From contig SUVB01000027.1 in assembly GCA_015062205.1 (NCBI GenBank), positions 62,001 through 126,000 on the forward strand: a stretch of 64,000 bases of DNA, written 5' to 3'. The position numbers and the translations under genes are program-made. Under the pieces are notes generated by a model that was not told the origin of the DNA, did no database searches, and saw only the letters and a program-made list of their open reading frames with translations. Numbering within the stretch: position 1 is the stretch's first letter; every line of letters begins with the position of its first letter. Source of the DNA: Desulfovibrio desulfuricans (lineage in GTDB: Bacteria > Desulfobacterota > Desulfovibrionia > Desulfovibrionales > Desulfovibrionaceae). This document shows, piece by piece, positions 31,022 through 39,716 of the stretch.

Positions 31022-33517
31022 TTACATGGATTCGTGTTCCGTACGCGCAATGAGGTCGTTCTGCAGGTCGGGGGACAGGTCCACAAAGTAGGCGCTGTAC
31101 CCGGCGATGCGAACAATAAGGTTGCGGTACTTCTGCGGGTCCTTCTGGGCGGCCAGCAGCGTGCTCTTGTTCAGCACGTTGAACTGCACATGCCACAGCT
31201 TCAGGTCGCAGAAGGTGCGGATGAAGGACACCAGCTTTTCCGTGCCCTGCTCGCCCTCCACGCACTTGGGCGTGAACTTGATGTTCAGCATGCGGGCCGC
31301 GCGGTCGCGCATGCCCATGTTCTTGGTGTTGTAGTTGGAGAGCAGCACCGCCGTGGGGCCGTTCACGTCCGCGCCGTGCGAGGCCGAAGAGCCGTCGGAC
31401 AGCGGGAAGCCGTCGGTGCGGCCGTTGGGCGTGGCGGAAACCACCTTGCCGAAGGGCACATGCGAGGTGAAGGGCACGTAGCGCACATCGTTGTGGATGC
31501 CCAGGTCGCGCATGCCGTACTTGCCGCCGTACTCCACGGAGATCTTGTCGATCTCGCGGCCGATGGCGTCGGCATAGGGATCGTTGTTGCCGTAGCAGGG
31601 CGCGGACTTGAGCAGGGCCTTCACGTCGTCGTAGCCTTCGAAGTTGGCGTCGATGGCTTCGATGAGCTTGTCCATGGTCAGTTTCTTTTCTTCAAAGACA
31701 AGCTTCTTGACGGCGCACAGGGAGTCCACCACGGTGCCGAGCCCCATGTACTCGAAGTAGCCGAAGTTGATGCCTTCGGGAATCTGCTCCTGGTGCAGGT
31801 CAATGCAGTGCTTCATGCACAGGTCGTGCATGGCCGAGCCCATGGGCTGGGCAAAGTGCTGCGCGCGCAGCTTGTTGATGATGTACTGCTGATGGAAGGC
31901 CGTTTTGAGGAAGAGCATGTGCTGGGCCTTGTACGCCTCCCAGAACTCTTCCCAGGTCTTGAACTTGCGCGGATCGCCGGTTTCAAGGCCGAGCACCTGG
32001 TCGCCGTATTTCTTCATGCGGCCGTTGCGCAGCACCATTTCCACGGCAGCGGCGAAGTTGATGTAGGCGCCGCCGGAGGTGTAGGTGTCGCGGTTGGGCA
32101 TGCGGGCCTCGGTGCAGCCGGAAACGGCGTAGTCCAGCGCTTCCTCAAAGGTCGCGCCCTTGGAAACGTAGAGCGGCACCACTTCCTCATCATTGATGAG
32201 CTTGGGGAAGCCGGAGCCGTACTTGATGGTTTCGGCCACGTCCCAGAGGTAGCGCTCAGGCGCGCGGGAGTGGATGCGGGCGGCCAGGTCGGGGTAGTGC
32301 AGGGGGAATTCGCGTTTGGATTTCAGGATGATGTAGGTCAGTTCATTGCTGGCGTCGCGGCCGTCGGGGGTCTGGCCGCCCACAGTCACCGCCTCCCAGT
32401 GGGCATAGCCTTCATTGAAGGCGCCGCCCGTGGGGGAAATGTACATATCGATGAATTCGGCCATGCCCACCCACATGCATTCCAGAAGCTCCATGGCTTG
32501 GGCGTCGGTGATCTTGCCGGCCTTCTTGTCCGCCGCGTAGTAGGGGTAGAAGTACTGATCCATGCGGCCGTTGGAAATGGTGGTGCCGGTCTTCTGCTCA
32601 ATGCGGGAGAACATCTGCGTGAACCACTGGCTCTGGCAGGCTTCCCAGAAGTCGCGGGCGGGCTCGCCGGGCACGTGGCGGGCATTGGCGGCCATGCGTT
32701 CCAATTCGGCCTTGCGCTTGGGATCCGTGCACTTGGCGGCAGCGGCCTCGGCGGCTTCCGCATGGCGGCGCGCCCACAGCACGATGGCGTCGCAGACGAT
32801 GATCACGGCTTCAAGGAAGGGGCGCTTCTCGCAGTTGTCCTTGCAGCTCAGGGGATCAAGGGCGGCCAGTTTTTCCTCGGCCTCTTTCTTGATGCCGTTG
32901 AAGCCGCGCTTGAGGATCTTGCCGTAGTCGTGCACCCACTGGATGGAACTGCGGAACGAGGCGGTTTCGTTGACGATGAAGCGCGAAATGAGCCCCTGCG
33001 GATCGTCATAGGTCAGCTTGTGCACTTCGGGCGGCAGCGAACGGTTCAGATCTTCATGGAAGGTCTTGCCCTTCCAGTAGGGCGCGATGTCGTTGATGAC
33101 GCGTTTGGCGTCTTCAGGCGTGATGGTGGCCGGCGAGGTGGCGCGGGTGGGCAGGTCGCGCACGGCAATGTCCAGGAAGTCGCCGTCCAGTTCGGGGTAC
33201 AGAATGCCGTAACGGCCGTCGCAGCCGGCGCGGCCCAGCAGCAGCTGGTCGTCCTGCACATAGACGGTCATGTTCTTGGCGATGTGCATGAGGGCCTTGG
33301 CCCAGCGCAGCACCAGCGGCTGCCCCTCGGTTTCCTTCATGGACTCGGTGAAGTACAGGGCGCGCTCAATGTCGATGCGCGGCTTCTGGCCCTCAAAACG
33401 CTCCAGCAGCTTAAACACTCTGGTGTGCGTCTTGCGGAATTTGTCTTCCTTGCCCTCAATCTTGTCTTGCAGACGCTGTTCCTGGGGGGAGCGGCAATCG
33501 CAGGTGACAGTGCTCAT
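31022..33517 (-). CDS. islA: Isethionate sulfite-lyase, glycyl radical enzyme
   Basis: An 831-residue enzyme from ATG 33517 (AGGAG seven bases upstream). The radical-site loop is [10 protein letters not shown] with Gly806; the thiyl cysteine is Cys468 in [10 protein letters not shown], with Glu470 beside it. Further pocket residues line up with those I recall for the Bilophila/Desulfovibrio IslA structure: Arg189, Gln193, Trp374, Arg679 and Phe683 (the last two and the glycine offset by one). GCTE differs from the GCVE of choline and glycerol lyases and the CC of PFL. It splits isethionate into acetaldehyde and sulfite. Cytoplasmic and oxygen-sensitive. A sigma54 promoter and three palindromes lie upstream; its activase follows. 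Confidence 0.92.
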   Translation of the reverse strand: MSTVTCDCRSPQEQRLQDKIEGKEDKFRKTHTRVFKLLERFEGQKPRIDIERALYFTESMKETEGQPLVLRWAKALMHIAKNMTVYVQDDQLLLGRAGCDGRYGILYPELDGDFLDIAVRDLPTRATSPATITPEDAKRVINDIAPYWKGKTFHEDLNRSLPPEVHKLTYDDPQGLISRFIVNETASFRSSIQWVHDYGKILKRGFNGIKKEAEEKLAALDPLSCKDNCEKRPFLEAVIIVCDAIVLWARRHAEAAEAAAAKCTDPKRKAELERMAANARHVPGEPARDFWEACQSQWFTQMFSRIEQKTGTTISNGRMDQYFYPYYAADKKAGKITDAQAMELLECMWVGMAEFIDMYISPTGGAFNEGYAHWEAVTVGGQTPDGRDASNELTYIILKSKREFPLHYPDLAARIHSRAPERYLWDVAETIKYGSGFPKLINDEEVVPLYVSKGATFEEALDYAVSGCTEARMPNRDTYTSGGAYINFAAAVEMVLRNGRMKKYGDQVLGLETGDPRKFKTWEEFWEAYKAQHMLFLKTAFHQQYIINKLRAQHFAQPMGSAMHDLCMKHCIDLHQEQIPEGINFGYFEYMGLGTVVDSLCAVKKLVFEEKKLTMDKLIEAIDANFEGYDDVKALLKSAPCYGNNDPYADAIGREIDKISVEYGGKYGMRDLGIHNDVRYVPFTSHVPFGKVVSATPNGRTDGFPLSDGSSASHGADVNGPTAVLLSNYNTKNMGMRDRAARMLNIKFTPKCVEGEQGTEKLVSFIRTFCDLKLWHVQFNVLNKSTLLAAQKDPQKYRNLIVRIAGYSAYFVDLSPDLQNDLIARTEHESM

Positions 33518-33613
33518 CACGCTACTCCTGATATGTTTGATGTTGTGTGCGGCGCTCGTTCCGGCAGCCGCGCGGGAAGATACGATGTTGGCAACGCGTG
33601 TTGTCCCACCTTA

Positions 33614-33629
33614 TGCATTGAGCATGCCA
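33614..33629 (-). promoter_or_regulatory. Sigma54 (-24/-12) promoter of the isl operon
   Basis: Minus-strand TGGCATGCTCAATGCA has GG-N10-GC spacing and matches the TGGCAC-N5-TTGCW consensus except for one base in each element. It lies about 97 bp upstream of the islA ATG, giving a leader near 85 nt. Confidence 0.72.
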
Positions 33630-33713
33630 TATCTATAATTATTTGAAATAACAACTCTTTTTATATTTTTATTTCTATCGCTCCGCCGTATTGTTCTTTT
33701 CGTCACGGGGATA

Positions 33714-33729
33714 GATGCAGGTTTGCATC
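33714..33729. promoter_or_regulatory. Palindrome GATGCA-N4-TGCATC, copy 1
   Basis: GATGCAGGTTTGCATC, perfect 6-bp arms with a 4-bp spacer. It lies 85 bp upstream of the sigma54 -24 element, a normal place for an enhancer-binding protein site. Confidence 0.8.
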
Positions 33730-33767
33730 AGTCAGGAGCGATTTCTGATAAGAAAGGGACAATGCAT

Positions 33768-33783
33768 GATGCAATTCTGCATC
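33768..33783. promoter_or_regulatory. Palindrome GATGCA-N4-TGCATC, copy 2
   Basis: GATGCAATTCTGCATC, identical arms to copy 1 with a different spacer, 54 bp (about five helical turns) further upstream. An overlapping ATGCAT half-site adjoins it at 33762-33767. Confidence 0.8.
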
Positions 33784-33890
33784 CTCCCCCCATGTTTCCC
33801 TTGTCACGCGTGTCGCAAAAAACGCTGACCAGTGGATGAAATTAATTTCACAAGCCACGCGAAAACACTTATCAAGCAGCATTCCCAAAA

Positions 33891-33906
33891 GATGCATTTT
33901 TGCATC
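33891..33906. promoter_or_regulatory. Palindrome GATGCA-N4-TGCATC, copy 3
   Basis: GATGCATTTTTGCATC, identical arms, 123 bp beyond copy 2. It is also upstream of the decayed divergent solute-binding gene, which it may once have served. Confidence 0.78.
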
Positions 33907-34114
33907 ACATCGGCGGCAACTTACCTGCCATCCGAGCAAAATTCACACATAATCCGCTGTAAATAAAAATATTTTTATTGACCGTTCCTATTGCCGATAT
34001 GCTGTCCTTCATATGTCGTGCATGCACGGAAAACCCCATGCAGGGCGTCGCGGACATCCCACGCATGTGATTTTTGTACTCTTCCTTACTACCTGTAACT
34101 GACAGGGGAGAACA

Positions 34115-34400
34115 ATGCGCAAACAGTTTCCGCAACCGCTTTGGCGGCCGTGGCTTGCCCGGGCCTGGGCCTTCCGCGCAAAACGCCTTTGCTGGCGCCC
34201 CCGTCACCCTGCGCCTCGGACACCCCATCGCGCCGGGCAGCACCGTGACCGCCGGCTACGAAACGTTCAAGGAACTGGTGGAGCGGAACGGCGCACGAAG
34301 ACCCGGCCCGCGCGTGATGCGTTTGCCAAGGAAGTGCCGGCCGGAAGCTCATCCGGGCAACCCGGATGCAATTTTCTGCCTGTCTGTAGACAGTCACGGG
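34115..34400 (+). pseudogene. Remnant of a TRAP transporter solute-binding protein (dctP-like)
   Basis: ATG 34115 begins a signal-peptide-like MRKQFPQPLWRPWLARAWAF, then the frame is lost. One frame over, the text continues SAQNAFAGAPVTLRLGHPIA and STVTAGYETFKELVE, which is the mature N-terminus of a DctP-type binding protein. Restoring one T near 34174 (GCCTTC[T]CCGCG) rejoins the two parts as ...AWAFSAQNAFAGAPVTLRLGH. A few codons later homology fades, and a DAFAKEV-like fragment appears in the first frame again. The other three-quarters of the gene are missing. It is divergent from islA and may once have been the substrate-binding protein of this locus. Confidence 0.65.
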
Positions 34401-34441
34401 AGAGGCGATGGAAGAGCGGCGCGGATGCACCGTCCCTTCGC

Positions 34442-35092
34442 TCACCTCTTTTTCATCGCATCCATCAGCGGATAGGAGAAATGGATGGTCAGCATGCTGT
34501 TCTCCAGCTTTTCCCCGGCAGCGCTCTGCGTAACGTCAATTTGCAGTGTATCCATGGGTACAAGCATGAGCAATTGACTGAGGGATGCTGAATTGCTCAG
34601 CTGTTCCTGAGGTATTTTTTTCCCGTCAAACCATTCGTAGCTGATCTTTTGCGGAATGCCGGCGCTTGTAAGCTCGCGGAAGCGCTTCTGGAACGCCTCA
34701 GGGCCGCCCAGTTTGACCAGGCTGATCATGTCCAGCGCCTTATCATTGACGATCATGCCCAGCAGCTGGAACTGCTGTTCCTTCAGATGGGCGCTCACCC
34801 GGTTGAGCAGTTCCCGGGAATAGGCGGAATACAGCGTCACCCCGGCAAGGCCTTCTTCATCAAAATGGCATTGCGCCGTCCAGGCGTACCCCGCCCACAG
34901 CACGCCCTTAAAAAACACATCGTCCGCAAAAGCCTCTTTTCCAAGGGCGGCCCCCTCACGCCCTGCGATCTCCGGCTTGGACGCGCCGTACTCAAAGCCT
35001 TGAAGCAACGGCGCGGCCGCCGCCATGCCCGACAGAAGGAGCATGGCGGCGGCAAGGCAGGCTATCAGCTTTCCGGCAAGAAGCGTACGCAT
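34442..35092 (-). CDS. Secreted protein of unknown function, last gene of the TRAP operon
   Basis: A 216-residue protein with a Sec signal peptide (LIACLAAAMLLLSGMAAAA, cleavage near residue 26). The mature part has ASKPEIAGREGAALG, AQCHFDEEGLAGVTLYS and DKALDMISLVKLGG. I recognise no family; the first half resembles small periplasmic proteins that compare substrate-like beta sheets, but that is too vague to name. It starts 7 bp after dctM, so it is co-expressed with the transporter and may assist it in the periplasm. It converges on the pseudogene remnant. Confidence 0.75.
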   Translation of the reverse strand: MRTLLAGKLIACLAAAMLLLSGMAAAAPLLQGFEYGASKPEIAGREGAALGKEAFADDVFFKGVLWAGYAWTAQCHFDEEGLAGVTLYSAYSRELLNRVSAHLKEQQFQLLGMIVNDKALDMISLVKLGGPEAFQKRFRELTSAGIPQKISYEWFDGKKIPQEQLSNSASLSQLLMLVPMDTLQIDVTQSAAGEKLENSMLTIHFSYPLMDAMKKR

Positions 35093-35099
35093 GGCTTGC

Positions 35100-36419
35100 C
35101 TATTTCAGCACTCTGCTGAGAAGGGTGAGGATTTCCGGAAAGGCAAGAAGCAGGCCCACGCCGATAAGCTGGCAGCAAATGTACTGAAACATGCCGGCGT
35201 AGATGTCGGTGAGCTTCCAGTGCGGAAGCGCCCCTTTGATGAAATAGGCCGACAGGGCGACCGGCGGCGAAAGCCACGACGTCTGCAGCGTGACGGCAAC
35301 GAGCATGCAGAACCACAGCTTGTCATAGCCCATGGCGTCCACAACCGGCAGCAGCAGCGGAATGAGGATGAGGACGATGGGAATCCATTCCATGGCCCAG
35401 CCCATGAAGAAGATGATCACAAGAATCAGGCAGAGCATGACCATGGGGGCAAGGTTCATGCCCAAAAGCAGGTTGGAAAGGTACGTTGCGCCGCCCAGGC
35501 GCGAGAACACGGCGCCGAAGAAGTTGCAGGAGGCGATCATGATCAGGATCATGGCCGACATTTTGGCGGTGGCGAACATGGCTCTGGCAAAGCTGCGCCA
35601 TGTGAACTTGCGGTAGGCGATGACCATGACGATGGAGGCGAAGGCGCCGCAGGCGGAAGCCTCTGTCGGCGTGGCAAGACCGAACATGATGCTGCCCAGC
35701 ACGGAAAGAATGAGGAGAAGCAGGGGAATGGCGCCGACAAGCAGTTCCCTTGCGACTTCACCGCCGGACTTCGGACGGAGTTCCGGAGGCAGCGGGGGGC
35801 CGTACTTGGGCCAGATGGAACACTTTATCAGCGAATAGAGGATGTACAGGCTGGCCAGCAGGAGCCCGGGGGGAACGGCCGCGATAAACAGATCCGTAAC
35901 CGGCACGCCGACCATGGGACCAAGCACGACAAGCATGATGCTCGGCGGGATGAGGATGCCCAGGGTTCCGGCCGCAGCAATGGAGCCGGCGCCCATGCGC
36001 ACATCGTAGCCGCCCTTGCGCATGGTGGGCTCGGCCATCACGCAGAGCAGGTTGACGGAGGAGCCCACGATGCCCGTTGCAGCGGCAAAGAGCGTTCCCG
36101 TGGAGATGACGGCCATGTACAGGGAACCGGGCAGCTTGGCGAAGAGCTTCTGGAAGGCGCTGAAGAGGCGCTCCATGAGGCCGGCGCCCTCAAGCATATA
36201 CCCCATGACCAGAAAGAACGGGATGGCCACCATGACGGAGTCGTTCATGACCTGATAGAACTGCACGGTGAGCAGATAGGTGACCAGTTTCCAGCCTATG
36301 CCCAGAAAACCGAAAAGCACGCCCGCGAACAGCATGGTGTAGGCTATCGGGAAGCCGAAGCAGAAGAGAGCGAACATGCCGACGAGGGACAGCATGGCAA
36401 GCATTTCATTGTGCGACAT
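35100..36419 (-). CDS. dctM: TRAP transporter large permease (DctM)
   Basis: A 439-residue membrane protein with about 12 helices. It has FLVMGYMLEGAGLMERLFSA near residue 70, TGIVGSSVNLLCVMAEPTM near 115, and GAGSIAAAGTLGILIPPSIMLVV near 143, the standard DctM ion-transporter core that couples Na+ flow to uptake. It begins 11 bp after dctQ. Substrate is set by the DctP partner; location beside islA suggests isethionate or a related sulfonate. Confidence 0.93.
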   Translation of the reverse strand: MSHNEMLAMLSLVGMFALFCFGFPIAYTMLFAGVLFGFLGIGWKLVTYLLTVQFYQVMNDSVMVAIPFFLVMGYMLEGAGLMERLFSAFQKLFAKLPGSLYMAVISTGTLFAAATGIVGSSVNLLCVMAEPTMRKGGYDVRMGAGSIAAAGTLGILIPPSIMLVVLGPMVGVPVTDLFIAAVPPGLLLASLYILYSLIKCSIWPKYGPPLPPELRPKSGGEVARELLVGAIPLLLLILSVLGSIMFGLATPTEASACGAFASIVMVIAYRKFTWRSFARAMFATAKMSAMILIMIASCNFFGAVFSRLGGATYLSNLLLGMNLAPMVMLCLILVIIFFMGWAMEWIPIVLILIPLLLPVVDAMGYDKLWFCMLVAVTLQTSWLSPPVALSAYFIKGALPHWKLTDIYAGMFQYICCQLIGVGLLLAFPEILTLLSRVLK

Positions 36420-36430
36420 TGCGAAACCCC

Positions 36431-37045
36431 TTATGCCCCGGGCTTGTTTTCGGCGGCGGAAAGATTCTGGTCATCGGCCTCGGGGCACGCCTGCCACAGC
36501 TCAACCCTTGTTTTGAAGCGGTACCAGCATTTGAGCAGTTCCGAAAAGCCCTGCGTCATCGTGAGGACGATGTAGACAACAATGGCAGCCTTGGCGGGCC
36601 AGATCCACATGCCCCAGCTGCTTTCCGGAGAGGATTCCAGTTTGGCGAAGGAAGCGGCAAAATATTTCCAGCCCACATACAAAAAGATGATGTGCGCCGG
36701 ATAGAAGAACAAAATGTAATGCGCCATGTCGGAAAGCGCCTTGGCGCGCACTGACCAGTTGTGGTAAAAGAAGTCGGTGCGCACATGCCCCCCGTCACGC
36801 AGGCAGTAGGGCGAAGCCAGCATGTACATGATGCCGTAGCAGAGCACGGTCAAATCATTTGCCCAGACAGTCGGCTTGTTGAAGCCGTAGCGCAAAAAAA
36901 CCTCGCAAATCAGAAAGCCGATCATGGGCACGCACAGCCATGACGCGGCCTTGCCGACAAAACCGCTTATCCTGTCAAAAAAAGAAATTGTTTTATGAGC
37001 CCACGGCGGCACTTGTGCCATGGCCTGTTCATAGGTGAATCCCAT
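36431..37045 (-). CDS. dctQ: TRAP transporter small permease (DctQ)
   Basis: A 204-residue four-helix membrane protein. VFLRYGFNKPTVWANDLTVLCYG and the GGHVRTDFFYHNWSVRAKA segment (family: 'GxHVrvDl') identify DctQ. GGAGG lies ahead of ATG 37045. A terminator-like hairpin precedes it in the spacer after dctP. Confidence 0.92.
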   Translation of the reverse strand: MGFTYEQAMAQVPPWAHKTISFFDRISGFVGKAASWLCVPMIGFLICEVFLRYGFNKPTVWANDLTVLCYGIMYMLASPYCLRDGGHVRTDFFYHNWSVRAKALSDMAHYILFFYPAHIIFLYVGWKYFAASFAKLESSPESSWGMWIWPAKAAIVVYIVLTMTQGFSELLKCWYRFKTRVELWQACPEADDQNLSAAENKPGA

Positions 37046-37054
37046 GGTTCCTCC

Positions 37055-37086
37055 AAAAAGCCGGAGGAGGCAAGCCTCCTCCGGCT
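37055..37086 (-). terminator. Terminator-like hairpin between dctP and dctQ
   Basis: AGCCGGAGGAGGC-TT-GCCTCCTCCGGCT on the minus strand runs directly into TTTTT, just ahead of the dctQ Shine-Dalgarno. Partial termination here would make the binding protein in excess over the permease, a usual need for TRAP systems. Confidence 0.8.
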
Positions 37087-37115
37087 CAAAAAGGCAACGG
37101 ATGACGCGATGACGC

Positions 37116-38234
37116 CTACTTCTTGTAGTCTGTGATCAGGCCTTCGTCCATGGCGGTCTTGGCGAGGGTGTAGAACAGGCCGTTGGCGCGCATCTGGAAG
37201 GGCACCGTCAGCTTGGCCCAAGCAATCTCGTTGTCCATGACCTTCTTGAAGAAGGCGTCCTTGGCGGCATAGCGGGCAAACACGGCGCGGGTTGCCTTCA
37301 TAAAGGCGTTGTAATACTCGGGCGGAGTCTGGTCGAGAACAACGCCGCCCTGCACGATCTTCTTGAGGGCTTCAGAATGCAGCTTGATGTTCATGTTGTT
37401 CTGATCAACAACGCAGAGCTTCAAGCAAACATTCAGAATGTCGCGGAGGTGCTCAGGCAGCTTGTCATACCATGTCTTGTTGATGACCACGTCGCCGATG
37501 GAAAGGGCCTGATGCAGTCCCTGCAGGTAGAGGTGCTTCCAGATCTGATCGAAGCCCATGGCGATGTCTTCGGCCGGGGCGATCCATTCGGCGCAGTCGA
37601 TGACGCCCTTCTGGGCGGCGGGGATGATGTCGGGGCCGCCCATGGAAACGGCGGGCATGCCCATTTCCTTGAAGATTTCAGCAGGCACGCCGGGAGGGCA
37701 GCGGAATTTCAGCTTGTTGATCTCGTCCAGCGTCTTGTAGGTTTTGTGGAACCAGCCGAAGGCTTCGGGGCCCATGGGCAGCACGGCAAAAGCCACGATA
37801 TCCTGCTTGCAGGCCACCTGATAGTACTCGTTGAGCAGCTTGCCGCCGTCGCCTTCAAAGATCCAGGCCATGACGGAAGCCTGGTCCAGGCCGTAGCCGA
37901 TGCCGCCGCAGGGAGCGGAGAACAGCGTGCCGGCGGGGTTGAGGCCGGAGTTGTAGTGGGTCCAGGCCATGCCGCCGTTGACCAGGCCTTCGCTCACGGC
38001 GCCGTAGATTTCAAAAGGTTTGACAATGGCGCCGGCGGCAAGAAGCTCGACTTCCAACTCGCCCTTGGACAGTTTCTCAACATTGGCCTTGAAGCGCTCC
38101 AGCGTCCTCATGTAGATGGAGGAGTTGGTCAGAGCGGTCTGGATCTGGAGTTTTTCCTTCGCCGCGGCGTTGCCGGCGAGGCACCCGACGGCAATGCACA
38201 TGGAGAGAAACAACACACCAAGTTTCTTACGCAT
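37116..38234 (-). CDS. dctP: TRAP transporter solute-binding protein (DctP)
   Basis: A 372-residue periplasmic protein from ATG 38234 (GGGAG upstream); the ORF track start at 38543 is too early. The signal peptide ends near LAGNAAA (residue 25). GELEVELLAAGAIVKPFEIY, FEGDGGKLLNEYY, KFRCPPGVPAEIFKEMGMPAVSM and the CAEWIAPAEDIAMGFD block match the TRAP DctP family. The conserved arginine of the ligand clamp is in KFRCPPG. Members of this subgroup bind organic acids; the neighbourhood suggests a sulfonate. It heads dctP-dctQ-dctM-unknown. I see no GATGCA palindrome at its promoter. Confidence 0.92.
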   Translation of the reverse strand: MRKKLGVLFLSMCIAVGCLAGNAAAKEKLQIQTALTNSSIYMRTLERFKANVEKLSKGELEVELLAAGAIVKPFEIYGAVSEGLVNGGMAWTHYNSGLNPAGTLFSAPCGGIGYGLDQASVMAWIFEGDGGKLLNEYYQVACKQDIVAFAVLPMGPEAFGWFHKTYKTLDEINKLKFRCPPGVPAEIFKEMGMPAVSMGGPDIIPAAQKGVIDCAEWIAPAEDIAMGFDQIWKHLYLQGLHQALSIGDVVINKTWYDKLPEHLRDILNVCLKLCVVDQNNMNIKLHSEALKKIVQGGVVLDQTPPEYYNAFMKATRAVFARYAAKDAFFKKVMDNEIAWAKLTVPFQMRANGLFYTLAKTAMDEGLITDYKK

Positions 38235-38439
38235 CTCTACTCCCTTTAGGTTAACGGTTTTGAAGGCCGGCACAAAAATCACAAGCCATGTACATGTTCC
38301 ACGCTTGTAATTTTTTGCACAATGTTTTTTTACCAAAAGCTCAAATGAAAAGCAACAGGTTGATTTGTAGGCGAAAACAGGTGGGAACAGCAGTTGCGAA
38401 AGACCGGCAGCATCACGGGTCATGGGCGCATTTGCGGAG

Positions 38440-38475
38440 CCTTGAACTTGAATGCCCCGACTGGTATGTTCAAGG
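38440..38475. other. Inverted repeat in the divergent dctP/amidohydrolase spacer
   Basis: CCTTGAAC (38440-38447) and GTTCAAGG (38468-38475) are exact complements 20 bp apart. The spacer (38235-38617) holds both divergent promoters, so this may be an operator for either gene. CATGTACATG at about 38287-38296 is a second small palindrome. Confidence 0.45.
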
Positions 38476-38617
38476 GATGCGCACTGACCGCGGCATGGAT
38501 GGCGGGGGGGGCGGGGAGCGCCGCGCTTCCTCGCGGGCGGCAACGATAAAGCCCTACCGAACCCGATGGCCCTGCCCCCCTTTCAATAAACCTCATCACG
38601 ACAAGGAGGCATGCGAG

Positions 38618-39451
38618 ATGAAAACCATTGACTTCCGCTTCCGTCCCAACACGCCGGAGATCATCGACGGCATCAAGAACAGTTCCATGTTCAAGGCGGC
38701 CTGCAAGGCCATCGGCTTTGACGCGCGCAAACCCCAGCCTCTGGCCGACATCGTGGCCGATCTGGACAGCATGGACGTGGAACTGGGCGTCATCACCGGA
38801 CGCGACTGCGAAACCACCTACGGCTTTCCGGCCAACAACAAGAGCGTGCTTGAATTCTGCCGCGCCTATCCCAAGAAATTCGTGGGCTTCTGGGGCATTG
38901 ACCCGCACAAGAAACGCGCCGCCTTGGATGAAATGGAAAAGGTGGTGAAGGAATACGGCATGAAGGGCATCGCCATTGATCCCTATCTTGCCCATATTCC
39001 CGCCTCCGAGGCGCGCTTCTACCCCCTCTACACCCGCTGCTGCGATCTGAACATTCCGGTGTTCATCACCATGGCCCCGCCGCCGCAGGTGCCCGGCGCC
39101 ATTCTTGAATACGCCGACCCGCGCGATGTGGACAAGGTGGCCCGCGACTTCCCCGAGCTGACCATCATCATGAGCCACGGCGGCTATCCCTTTGTCAACG
39201 AGGCCATCTACACCTGCCTGCGCAACGCCAATGTGTACATGGACATTTCGGAATACGAACGCGCGCCCATGATCGACGTGTACGTGCGCGCCATGAACGA
39301 TCTCATCGGCGACAAGGTGATCTTTGCCAGCGCCCATCCCTTCGTGGAACTGCGGGACGCGCTGGAAGCCTACAAGGCCTTCCCGCTCAAGGATGACGTG
39401 CGCAGGAAGGTCATGTACGAAAACGCCCGTCGCGTTCTCGGCCTGGCGTAA
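38618..39451 (+). CDS. Amidohydrolase-2 (COG2159) family protein with altered metal site
   Basis: A 277-residue TIM-barrel protein from ATG 38618 (AAGGAGG eight bases upstream). The family frame is clear: GVITGRDCETTYGFPANN, KKFVGFWGIDPHKKRAALDEMEKVV, YGMKGIAIDPYLAHIP, and IIMSHGGYPFVNEAIY. However the first-strand HxH metal motif is replaced by RFR in IDFRFRPNT, the barrel histidine near VFITMAPPP is absent, and the late catalytic Asp (GSDxP in relatives) reads ASAHPF. It may act without a zinc site, as a decarboxylase-like or binding protein. Divergent from the TRAP operon; the reaction is unknown. Confidence 0.82.
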   Translation: MKTIDFRFRPNTPEIIDGIKNSSMFKAACKAIGFDARKPQPLADIVADLDSMDVELGVITGRDCETTYGFPANNKSVLEFCRAYPKKFVGFWGIDPHKKRAALDEMEKVVKEYGMKGIAIDPYLAHIPASEARFYPLYTRCCDLNIPVFITMAPPPQVPGAILEYADPRDVDKVARDFPELTIIMSHGGYPFVNEAIYTCLRNANVYMDISEYERAPMIDVYVRAMNDLIGDKVIFASAHPFVELRDALEAYKAFPLKDDVRRKVMYENARRVLGLA

Positions 39452-39511
39452 GGGCTGCGGCGTTCACAGTGCGCGCGGCGCGGGAAGAACCGCCGGCCGC
39501 GCTGAAGACGG

Positions 39512-39551
39512 GAGAGGGGCGCGTCGGCCTTGCGGTCGGCGCGCCCCTCTC
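39512..39551. other. Hairpin downstream of the amidohydrolase gene
   Basis: GAGAGGGGCGC (39512-39522) pairs with GCGCCCCTCTC (39541-39551), with further pairing inside. No T-run follows, so it is a weak or rho-assisted terminator at best. Confidence 0.5.
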
Positions 39552-39716
39552 GTCCTGATCCGGACAGCGCACTGCCTCCGGCAGGGGCGGACGGCCCGCC
39601 CGGGCCGACCCGCCATACGCCCAAACAGGTCCGTCCGGGCATGCCTCCCCGGGAGGCAGCCGCCCGCCCCGCATTCAGGCCGCCGCAGCGCCGGAAACGC
39701 CGCCGACGGCCGTAAC

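Noticed and set aside
37116-38543. Extended 475-residue form of DctP from the ORF track
   Set aside because: The extra 103 residues precede a normal signal peptide and lack a ribosome site; ATG 38234 with GGGAG is the proper start.
38235-38617. A sigma54 promoter or GATGCA palindrome for the TRAP operon
   Set aside because: I searched both strands by eye for GG-N10-GC with consensus flanks and for GATGCA half-sites and found none convincing, so shared control with islA is not claimed.
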